A DNA stretch of 10,942 bases. It comes from Bacteroidales bacterium. Its GTDB lineage: Bacteria; Bacteroidota; Bacteroidia; Bacteroidales; UBA932. A program made the position numbers and the translations under genes. Within the stretch, counting starts at the first letter, position 1, and the number at the start of each line of letters is the position of its first letter. A model generated the notes under the pieces. It saw only the letters and a program-made list of their open reading frames with translations, did not search any database and had not been told where the DNA came from. Where the stretch lies: NCBI GenBank assembly GCA_023227835.1, contig JALOCI010000073.1, positions 1-10,942 on the forward strand, written 5' to 3'. Positions 1-6,437 of this stretch are shown piece after piece.

Positions 1-152
1 ACGGCTCTCTCACCGTCTCCGCATCGCGTGACTGCGAACTTCACGGCGAGGACTCCGCGTCAGGTTCCGTCGCCTGCGAGGTCGTCGGCATGACGACCCC
101 ATACCCATACGTCCGCAGGCCGTCGCCGTATACCCGCTACGCCGGGCACTAA
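1..152 (+). CDS. C-terminal fragment of an unidentified phage structural-region protein
   Basis: An open frame enters the window at its left edge and ends at TAA 150-152; the last 49 residues are visible. The first part (LTVSASRDCELHGEDS and on to ACEVVG) alternates small polar and hydrophobic residues in a way that fits beta strands, and the tail is proline-, tyrosine- and arginine-rich (YPYVRRPSPYTRYAGH). It lies 11 nt before the head-tail connector gene, the place usually held by the major capsid protein or a small capsid-associated or Ig-like protein. The fragment is too short to choose between these, so no function is assigned. That it is coding is supported by the open frame and tight spacing to the next gene. 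Confidence 0.5.
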   Translation, partial: GSLTVSASRDCELHGEDSASGSVACEVVGMTTPYPYVRRPSPYTRYAGH

Positions 153-163
153 CCACCGAAACC

Positions 164-721
164 ATGAAAGGCTACACGACAATCGCGAAAATCGAGGCAT
201 ACCTCACGACCGAGATTGAGGCCGCGTTCCAGCCGAACGTCACGGCCTTCATCGAGGCGGTCGAGGACGAGATTGACCGCATCACGCACCGCAACTTCAT
301 CGCCGACGCGGTGGCGAGTGCGCGCACCTACGACGCCGACGGCGGCCGCGAGCTGTTCATCGACGAGGCGGTGGACGTGTCCGAGGTGAGCGTCGACGAC
401 GTGGTTCAGGCGGAGGGCGCCGACGAGGACTACGACCTCATGCCGGCGAACACGACCCCGAAGCGCGTGATCAGGTTCTTCGGCGGCCTGCCTAGGCTCT
501 ACGGCGGGGTCGAGGTGACGGCCAAGTGGGGCTTCTCGGTCGCCTGCCCCGCCGCAGTCTCCCACGCCGCGACCGTCCTCGTGGCCGACAAGATAAGCAA
601 GGCGTTCCCGCTCGACATGCAGGACGAGAGCATCGGGCGGTATTCGGCCTCCTACAGGCTCCCAGAGGACGTGAAGCAGGCCCACGAGACCCTCAAGGCC
701 TTCACCAAGCCGCTCCTATGA
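164..721 (+). CDS. Head-tail connector protein (HK97 gp6 / SPP1 gp15-like)
   Basis: The 185-residue product is predicted to form the adaptor ring under the portal, between portal and head-closure protein. The N-terminal half is helical (residues 5-45, with an acidic VEDEIDRIT stretch), followed by a beta-rich middle (52-125). The segment VEVTAKWGFSVACPAAVSHA (117-136) and the later SIGRYSASY (157-165) are the kind of signature seen in gp6/gp15-type connectors: a strand ending in W-G, a CP or IP turn, then a helix of the form AATVLVADKISKAF. The length suits the family. The start at 164 has no Shine-Dalgarno motif. Its stop overlaps the next start (ATGA, 718-721), fitting translational coupling in a neck-gene operon. 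Assignment rests on this pattern and gene order. Confidence 0.8.
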   Translation: MKGYTTIAKIEAYLTTEIEAAFQPNVTAFIEAVEDEIDRITHRNFIADAVASARTYDADGGRELFIDEAVDVSEVSVDDVVQAEGADEDYDLMPANTTPKRVIRFFGGLPRLYGGVEVTAKWGFSVACPAAVSHAATVLVADKISKAFPLDMQDESIGRYSASYRLPEDVKQAHETLKAFTKPLL

Positions 722-1005
722 GGCGGCACTTCGACAGGGAGCTCATGCTTTACCGCAACACGTCCGGCTCCTTCGACCTCGTGGAGGCCTTCAAGTGCGA
801 GCTCCAGCCCCTCGACGACGCCAACACGCAGGACGTGGAGGGCGCGATAGGGCGGGAGTGGCTCGCCTTCGCCGACTACGCCGACGTGCGCGAGAACGAC
901 CGCGCCGAGATTGACGGCGTGACCTACCGCGTCGTCGGGGTCGAGCGGCTGACGTGGCGCGGGACGGACAGGCACTGCGAAATCCGCTTGAGGCAGAACC
1001 TATGA
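718..1005 (+). CDS. Head closure / head-tail adaptor protein (SPP1 gp16-like)
   Basis: The 95-residue product is a likely head-closure protein that binds below the connector ring and stops DNA leaking before the tail docks. The C-terminal half carries the typical order of a D-x-I-E/D-G-x-x-Y-x-V strand pair (DRAEIDGVTYRVVGVERL, 61-78) and a final strand HCEIRL (86-91), as in small beta-barrel stoppers. I chose ATG 718, which overlaps the previous stop as ATGA; an upstream in-frame extension to 526 would lie wholly inside the connector gene and reads as low-complexity arginine/proline shadow sequence. Position between connector and HK97 gp10-like gene is canonical. The stop overlaps the next ATG (1002-1005). 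Confidence 0.75.
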   Translation: MRRHFDRELMLYRNTSGSFDLVEAFKCELQPLDDANTQDVEGAIGREWLAFADYADVRENDRAEIDGVTYRVVGVERLTWRGTDRHCEIRLRQNL

Positions 1006-1445
1006 TGACAGTCACCGTCACCGGACTGGACGAGGCGGCGAGGAAGTTCGCCGCCGCGCCGGACAAGCTCGCGGAGGGCCTCGGCAGGGCCGTGCGTGAG
1101 TCCGTGCGCGACCTCCACCGCGAGGCCGTGCGCGAGGCGCCGGTCAACAGGCAGTCGGGCGGCGGCAACCTTCGGCAGATGATAGGCTCGCGCGCGTCGG
1201 GGCTGTCCGGCTCGGTCGAGTCCAAGGCGAAGTATTCGGCCTACGTCCACGAGGGAACGCGCCCGCACGTCATCGTCCCCCGCAACGCGAAGGTGCTGGC
1301 GAACAGGCGCACCGGCCAGTTCTTCGGGAGGAAGGTCAACCACCCGGGCACCAGGGCAAACCCCTTCCTGCTCCGCGCGCTAGGCAACGTGAAGGACAGG
1401 ATAGCGGCGCACGTCGAGGCCGCCTTAAGCAAAATCCTCCTATGA
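1002..1445 (+). CDS. HK97 gp10-like neck/tail completion protein
   Basis: The 147-residue product belongs to the HK97 gp10-like family, found in nearly all siphovirus neck clusters and thought to act in head-tail joining or tail completion. Visible hallmarks are an N-terminal strand (MMTVTVTGLDEAARKF), an amphipathic helix rich in Arg/Glu (24-46, ending in AP), then YSAYVHEGTRPHVIVPRN (78-95), and NHPGTRANPFLLRAL (113-127). The Y-x-x-x-V-H-E-G-T and PGT-x-x-x-PF elements are the family's most recognisable residues. Two in-frame ATGs (1002, 1005) are adjacent; 1002 gives an ATGA overlap with the head-closure stop. No Shine-Dalgarno motif precedes it. The 3' end again overlaps the next start (1442-1445). 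Confidence 0.88.
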   Translation: MMTVTVTGLDEAARKFAAAPDKLAEGLGRAVRESVRDLHREAVREAPVNRQSGGGNLRQMIGSRASGLSGSVESKAKYSAYVHEGTRPHVIVPRNAKVLANRRTGQFFGRKVNHPGTRANPFLLRALGNVKDRIAAHVEAALSKILL

Positions 1446-1843
1446 TGATAGAGTTGAAGCAGAGGGTGGTGTCCACCCTAGAGGCGATTGCCTCGGTCAA
1501 GGAAGTCGTCGACGCCCCGTCCACCGACTTCACCGCCTTCCCCGCCGCCACCGTCGCCATGCGCGGGGGCAGGACGGACAGGCTGGACACCCACCGGAAC
1601 GACAAGGAGACGCGCTTCGAGGTCAAGCTGTGGACCGACCCGGCACAGGGGAGGCCCGCGAGCGAGGACGACCTCATCGCCATCATCGACGAGGTGACTG
1701 CCGCCTTCGAGAACGACCGTTGCTTCGGGGGGCTGGCCACGATGAGGACGGTCGAGTGGGAGAAGTCCACGCAGACCGGCACCGGCTCCTTCGACTTCGC
1801 GACGATCACGCTGACCATTAAATCCACGACGCTGATAACATGA
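1442..1843 (+). CDS. Tail terminator protein (gpU / gp17-like)
   Basis: The 133-residue product is the likely tail terminator, which caps the tail tube and joins it to the neck. It starts with a helix (LKQRVVSTLEAIASVKEVVD, 5-24), then a strand around FPAATVAMRGGR (33-44), a strand RFEVKLWTD (58-66), a long acidic helix (75-92) and a paired C-terminal strand set (TGSFDFATITLTIKST, 114-129). That helix, strand, strand, helix, strand-strand order is typical of siphovirus tail terminators. Sequence motifs alone are weak, so the call leans on size, fold pattern and its place between the gp10-like and tail tube genes. ATG 1442 overlaps the preceding stop; the second ATG is in frame directly after it. 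Confidence 0.68.
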   Translation: MMIELKQRVVSTLEAIASVKEVVDAPSTDFTAFPAATVAMRGGRTDRLDTHRNDKETRFEVKLWTDPAQGRPASEDDLIAIIDEVTAAFENDRCFGGLATMRTVEWEKSTQTGTGSFDFATITLTIKSTTLIT

Positions 1844-2058
1844 ACATGAGATACCGAAACGACACGGGGCGCACGCTCCGCCTCGCGGGGATAGGGACCA
1901 TAGACCCCGGGCGGGAAATCACGTTCGAGAAGGCGATAGGCTCCCCGCTCCTGACGCGCCTCCCCGACGAGAAGAAGGGCGACAAGGACGAGAAGGGCGG
2001 GAAGCCGGAGGACGGCGTGAAACCCGAGAAAAAGAGGGAGACTAACGAGACAAAGTAA
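1840..2058 (+). CDS. Small Lys/Glu-rich protein of unknown function in the tail module
   Basis: A 72-residue protein that I do not recognise. The N-terminal 40 residues look folded and beta-rich (MRYRNDTGRTLRLAGIGTID, then PGREITFEKAIGSPLLTRLP). From residue 43 on it is a low-complexity charged tail, mostly lysine, glutamate, aspartate and glycine (for example KKGDKDEKGGKPEDGVKPEKK without the last residue), likely disordered. The ATGA overlap with the tail-terminator stop (1840-1843) and 3-nt gap to the tail tube gene show it belongs to the late operon. A compact head of this type is often seen in small phage proteins next to tail tube genes; a virion or assembly-accessory role is inference. 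An alternative start two codons downstream (1846) would shorten it slightly. Confidence 0.6.
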   Translation: MNMRYRNDTGRTLRLAGIGTIDPGREITFEKAIGSPLLTRLPDEKKGDKDEKGGKPEDGVKPEKKRETNETK

Positions 2059-2061
2059 CAT

Positions 2062-3234
2062 ATGCCTTACCTAGGAGAAACCGGCTACCTCGCCGTAAAG
2101 CCGCAGGCCTCTGCCACCGTCGCCGTCCTGCCGACCACCTTCATCCCGCTCGTTTCCGAGAGCGTCACCCTCGACCCCAACCTCACCGCCGACCGCCGCA
2201 TGAAGGGCGTCGCGTGGGAGTCCGACGACCTCCTGCGCGGGGCCTACACCGTCGCCGGGGACATCGTCGCCCTCGCGGACGTGGAGGCGTTGGGCCATTT
2301 GCTCAACATGACCTACGCGAAGGGCGTGACCACGGGCGACGCCGTCGACGGCTACACCCACCCCTTCGCGCCCGGGGAGGCCGACTACTACACCCTCGAA
2401 ATCGGGCTGGGCGGCTTCGCGCGGCGCATCTTCGGCGCGAAGGGCGCCAGCCTCGCCCTCTCGAACGACGACGGGCGGCTGTCCGCCACCGTCGGCATCG
2501 TCGCCATGGGCCAGTTCGTGAGCGGCGCGCTCAAGGACGCGCTCGCGGGGGCCGTCACCTCGCTCGAGCTCTCCGACTCGGAGGTTCGCGGCCCGGCCCT
2601 CGGCCTCGCCGTCGGCGACGTGCTGGTCATCGGCTCGACGGAGGTCACGATAACCAACATCACGGGCAACGTCATCAGCTTCGGCTCGACTTCCGTCACC
2701 GCCTCGGCGGGAGACCCCGTCTACCTCAAGGCGCAGGCCGTCGACCTCACCTCCTACGTCCCGCTCTCGATGTGCGGCACGCTGGTCGGCACGGGCGACG
2801 ACGAGACCGCCGCCACGGCCGCCGCCGCGACCCGCGCGACCGCCACCCCGTGCTACGACCTCAACCTGACCCTCGACAACGGCAAGCTCTCGGCGCCGGC
2901 CTCCGGCTACTGCGGCCCCGCCGCGATACTCAACGGCACCCTCTCCGCGACGCTCGCGGTCAAGCGGCTGTTCGAGACGCCGGAGCAGGCCCACGACTTC
3001 CGGCACCGCGTCGCCAAGGCCTACACCGTCATCTCGACAGGGCAGGCCATCGGCTCCGGCGCGGAGAGCCTCACGGTGAAGCTCTACCGCACGAAGATGA
3101 CCGAACTCACGGACGCGCTCACCCTCGGCGACTTCATCCACGACGAGCTCACCGCCCACGCCCTCTACGACAGCGTGACCGCGAAGACCGTCGAAATCAC
3201 CCTCGTCAACCGCACGGCGGGGACGAGCTACTAA
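2062..3234 (+). CDS. Major tail tube protein
   Basis: The 390-residue product is the likely tail tube subunit that polymerises into hexameric rings around the tape measure. It sits between tail terminator and tail chaperone genes, the standard position. The N-terminus (GETGYLAVKPQASATVAV, 5-22) followed by residues 24-38 (an F-I-P-L-V-S-E-S-V run) and then LTADRRMKG (41-49) fits the tube-protein family with a xxKxExxxGT-like opening. GDIVALADVEALGHLLNMTY (66-85) is the usual helix, and the C-terminal part (300-388) gives paired strands. Residues about 160-228 look like an added beta domain, followed by an Ala/Thr-rich linker (247-263), making it longer than simple tube proteins. ATG 2062 follows the previous stop after 3 nt, without a Shine-Dalgarno motif. 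Confidence 0.78.
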   Translation: MPYLGETGYLAVKPQASATVAVLPTTFIPLVSESVTLDPNLTADRRMKGVAWESDDLLRGAYTVAGDIVALADVEALGHLLNMTYAKGVTTGDAVDGYTHPFAPGEADYYTLEIGLGGFARRIFGAKGASLALSNDDGRLSATVGIVAMGQFVSGALKDALAGAVTSLELSDSEVRGPALGLAVGDVLVIGSTEVTITNITGNVISFGSTSVTASAGDPVYLKAQAVDLTSYVPLSMCGTLVGTGDDETAATAAAATRATATPCYDLNLTLDNGKLSAPASGYCGPAAILNGTLSATLAVKRLFETPEQAHDFRHRVAKAYTVISTGQAIGSGAESLTVKLYRTKMTELTDALTLGDFIHDELTAHALYDSVTAKTVEITLVNRTAGTSY

Positions 3235-3246
3235 ACCCCCACCCGC

Positions 3247-3540
3247 ATGAGCAGGTTCGAGAACAAGGAGAGGACCCGGCGCATCGACCTCGGCGACGGG
3301 GACTGGGCGGAGATACCGGAGGTCATCAGCTTCGACACGGCGGCGAGGATGGGGGAGGCGTCAGGCGACGCCACCAAGGTCATCCTCTCGGTCGTGACCG
3401 GCTGGAACCTCACCGAGGACGGCAAGGCGGTGGAGCTCAACGAGGCCAACGTCCGCCGCCTCGACATCGCCACCGTCAACGCCGTCATCACGGCGGTCAG
3501 CGAGGCCGTCACCCTCCCAAAAGCGCAGAAGCCCGGATAA
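3247..3540 (+). CDS. Tail assembly chaperone G (short, unshifted product)
   Basis: The 97-residue zero-frame product corresponds to lambda gpG-type tail chaperones, which coat the tape measure before the tube polymerises. It begins MSRFENKERTRRIDLGDGDW, with the short strand plus acidic DGDW turn common in this group, then mostly helical sequence (residues 25-90). The gene lies exactly between the tail tube and tape measure genes. Near its 3' end it carries the slippery heptamer CCCAAAA (3516-3522) just 15 nt before its stop TAA (3538-3540), so a fraction of ribosomes should read on in the -1 frame into the GT extension. The start at 3247 has no Shine-Dalgarno motif. Confidence 0.82.
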   Translation: MSRFENKERTRRIDLGDGDWAEIPEVISFDTAARMGEASGDATKVILSVVTGWNLTEDGKAVELNEANVRRLDIATVNAVITAVSEAVTLPKAQKPG

Positions 3541-3716
3541 GGAAGGCGGTGCGCTCCGGCTCGTCATGCCCGGAGCTCACCGACTACCTCATGAGCGAGA
3601 AGTTCGGGCTTGGATGGAAGGAGGGCGAGGTCCGCAGGATGAGGGGCATGATCGCGATACTCTCGGAGATTAACGCGGGGGAGATAGCCGCCCGACGCAA
3701 GAACCACCATGGCTGA
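3247..3716 (+). CDS. Tail assembly chaperone GT (product of -1 programmed frameshift)
   Basis: The predicted fusion is 156 residues: 92 zero-frame codons up to TLPK, slippage by -1 on C-CCA-AAA (3516-3522), then 64 codons read from 3522 (S-A-E-A-R-I-R-K onward) to TGA 3714-3716. The extension is not a free gene: its first good ATG is at 3591 and would discard about a third of it. It contains SCPELTDYLMSEKFGLGWKE and ends in an Arg/Lys-rich RRKNHHG, matching the small T domains that contact the tail tube protein. The T frame overlaps the tape measure start at 3709 by 8 nt. In lambda both G and GT are needed in a set ratio; the same is inferred here from the conserved arrangement. Confidence 0.8.
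3516..3522 (+). other. Slippery heptamer CCCAAAA for -1 ribosomal frameshifting
   Basis: The heptamer has the canonical X_XXY_YYZ form in the zero frame (C CCA AAA, where CCA is codon 3517-3519 and AAA 3520-3522). After slippage the tRNAs re-pair on CCC and AAA. It lies five codons before the G stop and the -1 frame is open for 64 further codons up to the tape measure gene. Position, frame and direction all match the tail chaperone frameshift known from many siphoviruses. Confidence 0.85.
3553..3576 (+). other. Inverted repeat downstream of the slippery site
   Basis: GCTCCGG (3553-3559) and CCGGAGC (3570-3576) form a perfect 7-bp GC-rich stem with a 10-nt loop. It begins about 30 nt after the slippery heptamer, farther than the usual 5-9 nt spacing of stimulatory structures, so a role in frameshifting is possible but not established. 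It lies inside the T-frame coding sequence. Confidence 0.35.
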
Positions 3717-5121
3717 CACCCAAGTGCGAGCAAACATCACCCTGACCGGGACTGACAAGGCGTCGGCCCCGCTTAAGGCCGCGCAGAAGGCGGTCGAGGC
3801 GGTTGAGGGGGCGGTCAAGGACGCCACCTTGTCGGTCAAGACCTTCTCCTCGAGGATGGAGGACCTGCGCCCCGCCTTCACGAAGATGAGGAACGTCGGC
3901 GCGCTCGCGTTCGCGGCGGTGGCCGGGGAGGTCACGCTCGCGGCAAAGGCCTTCGCCGAGTCGCAGAAGCAGCTCGCCCTCGTGGACGCCGTCATCGTCA
4001 CCCTCTCCGAGGACACCCTCAAGGGCTTCGGGGGGTCGCTCGACGAGGCGAAGAGGAAGGCGCGCGAGTTCGGCGCGGAGATGCAGGCCAAGGGCGGCAT
4101 CGGCGACGAGGACGCGGCCACCGGCCTCGTGAAGCTCACGCAGATAACCAAGGACTACGCGAAGGCCACGGAGGCGGCGCGCATCGCCGCCGACTTCGCC
4201 AAGTTCAGCCAGACCGACTACCTCTCCGCCGTGGACATCGTCGGCAAGGTCATCTCCGGCAACGTGGGGATACTCGGGCGATACGGCATCCAGCTGGAGA
4301 AGGGCGCCACCGCCGAGGAGGCCCTCGCGGAGATGGCCAAGCGTTCCGCCGGGCAGTATGAGGCCTACGGGAAGACGCTCGCCGGCCAGTCGGAGATTTT
4401 GAAGCAGACGATGGGCGACCTTCAGGAGGAAATCGGCGAGGCCCTCGTCCCCGCGCTCACGAAACTGCTCGAGAAGCTGACGCCCGTGATTTCAGCGGTC
4501 ATCAAGTTCGCCGACGAGAACCCGAAGGCGCTCGCCTCGATAATCGCCGTGACCGGCGGCCTCGCGCTCATGCTTACCGCGCTGGGGACGGTCGGTCTGG
4601 CCCTGCCTTCCGTCATCGTCGGGGTGAAGTCCCTCGGGGTCGCGCTCGCGTTCGTCGCGGCCAACCCGATGGTCGTCCTTGCCGCCGCCATCGCCGCCCT
4701 CGGCTTCCTGCTCTACAAGGTGTTCGTCAAGGACTGGGCCAAGACGAAGGACTCGTTCCTCTACCTCTGGGACGGCCTCAAGACCGCCGTGGGGCAGGCC
4801 GTGGACTGGCTGACGGCGAAGATACAGCCCCTGTTCGACCTGTTCGGGAAGGTGAAGGGCGGCATCTCGTCCGCGACATCGTCGTGGAGGAACCTGCCCG
4901 CCAACCTCGGCATCCCCGGCTTCGCCGACGGCGGGACCGTCCCCGGGCCGTTGGGCCAGCCGCGCCTCGCCGTCGTCCACGGGGGCGAGGAGGTGATACC
5001 AGTCGGGGGAACCGGGCGCGGCTTCACCTTTAACTTCTACGGCGACGTGAACGACCGCGACGCCCTCAAGCGCGACATCATCGAAGCCCTCGACCGGAGG
5101 GCGACGCTGGCCGCAATCTAG
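3709..5121 (+). CDS. Tail tape measure protein
   Basis: The 470-residue product sets tail length and passes into the membrane during DNA ejection. The N-terminal third is Ala/Lys/Glu-rich and helical with coiled-coil character (10-85), followed by a stretch that includes FAKFSQTDYLSAVDIVGKVI (164-183) and GILGRYGIQLEKGATAEEAL (187-206), typical of bacterial tape measures. Residues 274-339 contain three closely spaced hydrophobic segments. The C-terminal GIPGFADGGTVPGPLGQPRL (401-420) with AVVHGGEEVIPVG (421-433) is a very characteristic tape-measure ending. Assuming roughly 0.15 nm per residue, the rule known for such proteins, the tail would be about 70 nm, which is short. The start overlaps the T reading frame by 8 nt. 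Confidence 0.93.
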   Translation: MADTQVRANITLTGTDKASAPLKAAQKAVEAVEGAVKDATLSVKTFSSRMEDLRPAFTKMRNVGALAFAAVAGEVTLAAKAFAESQKQLALVDAVIVTLSEDTLKGFGGSLDEAKRKAREFGAEMQAKGGIGDEDAATGLVKLTQITKDYAKATEAARIAADFAKFSQTDYLSAVDIVGKVISGNVGILGRYGIQLEKGATAEEALAEMAKRSAGQYEAYGKTLAGQSEILKQTMGDLQEEIGEALVPALTKLLEKLTPVISAVIKFADENPKALASIIAVTGGLALMLTALGTVGLALPSVIVGVKSLGVALAFVAANPMVVLAAAIAALGFLLYKVFVKDWAKTKDSFLYLWDGLKTAVGQAVDWLTAKIQPLFDLFGKVKGGISSATSSWRNLPANLGIPGFADGGTVPGPLGQPRLAVVHGGEEVIPVGGTGRGFTFNFYGDVNDRDALKRDIIEALDRRATLAAI

Positions 5122-5123
5122 CC

Positions 5124-6437
5124 ATGGCCTCCTCCATCAAGTTTGACGGCACGGAGCTCGTCGGGGCGACCTACATCCCCGAATACGTCCGGCACGAGTC
5201 CATGCCCGGGCGCGAGATTGTGGCGCTTGACCGCATGGGCGACGGGGCATCTTTCGTCAGCTCCCGCTGGGCGCAGAAGCGCATTGCCATCAGGGGGACG
5301 CTCACGGGCGCGAGCGAGGCGGCCCTCGAGGCGTCCATCGACACGCTCAAGGAGCTTCTCGGACGCGAGCAGAAGACGCTGGCGATATCCTTCGCGTCGG
5401 GGACGCGCAACTACGTCGCCACCTGCGAGTCCTTCGAGGTCGCCCGCGAGTTCTATCAGGTCAACCACGTCCCGTATCTCGCGGTCTTCGCCGTCCTCAC
5501 GGGCGAGGGCAGGGACACGTCAGCCACCCTCGCGCTCGACGAGCACGCCGTCACCGTGACGACGCCGGGCACGGACACCTTCACCCTCGCCGGGTCGAAG
5601 CCGCCGGAGCCGGTGATCACGCTCGAAGGCTCGTACTTCAACCCCTCGCACAAGGGCATCGAATACAGGAACACGGACACGGGCGAGCGGCTCATCTTCA
5701 CAAAGAAGGCGTCGTGGCAGACCAACGCCTCGGTCGTCATCGACTGCGAGAACAGGAAAGTGACGAGCGACGTGGCCCGGTCCACCCAGGTCGAGGGCGA
5801 CTTCTACGGCGTCTTCCCCAAGTTCAAGATAGGGGCGAACGGAGTCCGCATAACGGTCGGGGACATAGTGAACCAGACCTCGCCGGACGCGGTGGCGGGG
5901 GACACCGGCAATTCCCTGAACCTCAACGCCACGACGAAATACAAGGCGCAGTCCTTTCGCGTGCCCTACCGCGACGAGACCTTCCAGGGGCTCACGCTCC
6001 TCATCGCCAAGGTCGGGACGCCCGGCGACCTCACGATACGCGTCGAGACCGACGCCGACGGCGAGCCGTCAGGCAACTACGCCGACGCCGTGAACACCTC
6101 CGAGGCCGTGATAGCCGCCGCCTCCGTGGGGGCTTCCGCCGCCTACGTCACGGGCTACGCCGCCGCCCCCTACATCCTGTCGGCCAACACCCCCTACTGG
6201 CTCGTCATCTCGGCGGCCGGGGTGGACGCGGGGAACTACTACGAGATCAGCTACCTCGACGCGAACGCCCTCGTCGGCTCCTACCTGCGCGGCAAGGCGG
6301 CGTATTCCGACGACTCCGGCTCCACTTGGGCCGACGACGCGAACGCCCTCACCATCTGCTTCCGCGTCCTGTTCGGGGGCAAGGCGGCGGCAGGGGCGGT
6401 TAAGCACAGCGTCAGCTACAGGAAGACCTACCTATGA
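5124..6437 (+). CDS. Distal tail protein (Dit) with inserted beta-rich module
   Basis: The 437-residue product is the likely distal tail hub ring protein. Residues 1-245 follow the Dit plan: N-terminal strand (IKFDGTELVGATYIPEYVRH), a conserved R-x-I-x-I-R-G-T-L strand (53-61), the helix ALEASIDTLKELLG (67-80), strands to about 130, then a galectin-like C-terminal domain that starts at PEPVITLEGS (161-170). FPKFKIGANGVRITVG (231-246) normally runs straight into the last strand, seen here as VKHSVSYRKTYL (426-437). Between them about 170 residues are inserted (about 250-420) containing AQSFRVPYRDETFQGLTLLI and a later NTPYWLVISA, beta-sandwich-like sequence similar in style to carbohydrate-binding modules. 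The gene follows the tape measure stop by 2 nt and ends in ATGA overlap with the hub gene. Confidence 0.78.
   Translation: MASSIKFDGTELVGATYIPEYVRHESMPGREIVALDRMGDGASFVSSRWAQKRIAIRGTLTGASEAALEASIDTLKELLGREQKTLAISFASGTRNYVATCESFEVAREFYQVNHVPYLAVFAVLTGEGRDTSATLALDEHAVTVTTPGTDTFTLAGSKPPEPVITLEGSYFNPSHKGIEYRNTDTGERLIFTKKASWQTNASVVIDCENRKVTSDVARSTQVEGDFYGVFPKFKIGANGVRITVGDIVNQTSPDAVAGDTGNSLNLNATTKYKAQSFRVPYRDETFQGLTLLIAKVGTPGDLTIRVETDADGEPSGNYADAVNTSEAVIAAASVGASAAYVTGYAAAPYILSANTPYWLVISAAGVDAGNYYEISYLDANALVGSYLRGKAAYSDDSGSTWADDANALTICFRVLFGGKAAAGAVKHSVSYRKTYL

Noticed and set aside
526..717. N-terminal extension of the head-closure protein
   Set aside because: It would lie entirely inside the connector gene, and reads as Arg/Pro-rich low complexity; ATG 718 has the ATGA coupling seen at neighbouring junctions.
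2071..3159. Long minus-strand open frame opposite the tail tube gene
   Set aside because: Its product is dominated by Gly, Arg, Val, Glu and Ala repeats typical of antisense reading of a GC-rich gene, while the plus strand encodes a coherent tail protein in the expected order.
2214..3515. Plus-strand frame running through the tail tube and G genes in another register
   Set aside because: The sequence is Arg/Pro/His-rich shadow; only its last part (from 3516-3522 on) is real, as the frameshifted T domain.
5871..6437. Variable region of a diversity-generating retroelement at the Dit insert
   Set aside because: No C-type-lectin-like ending, no template repeat and no reverse transcriptase gene are seen in the window.
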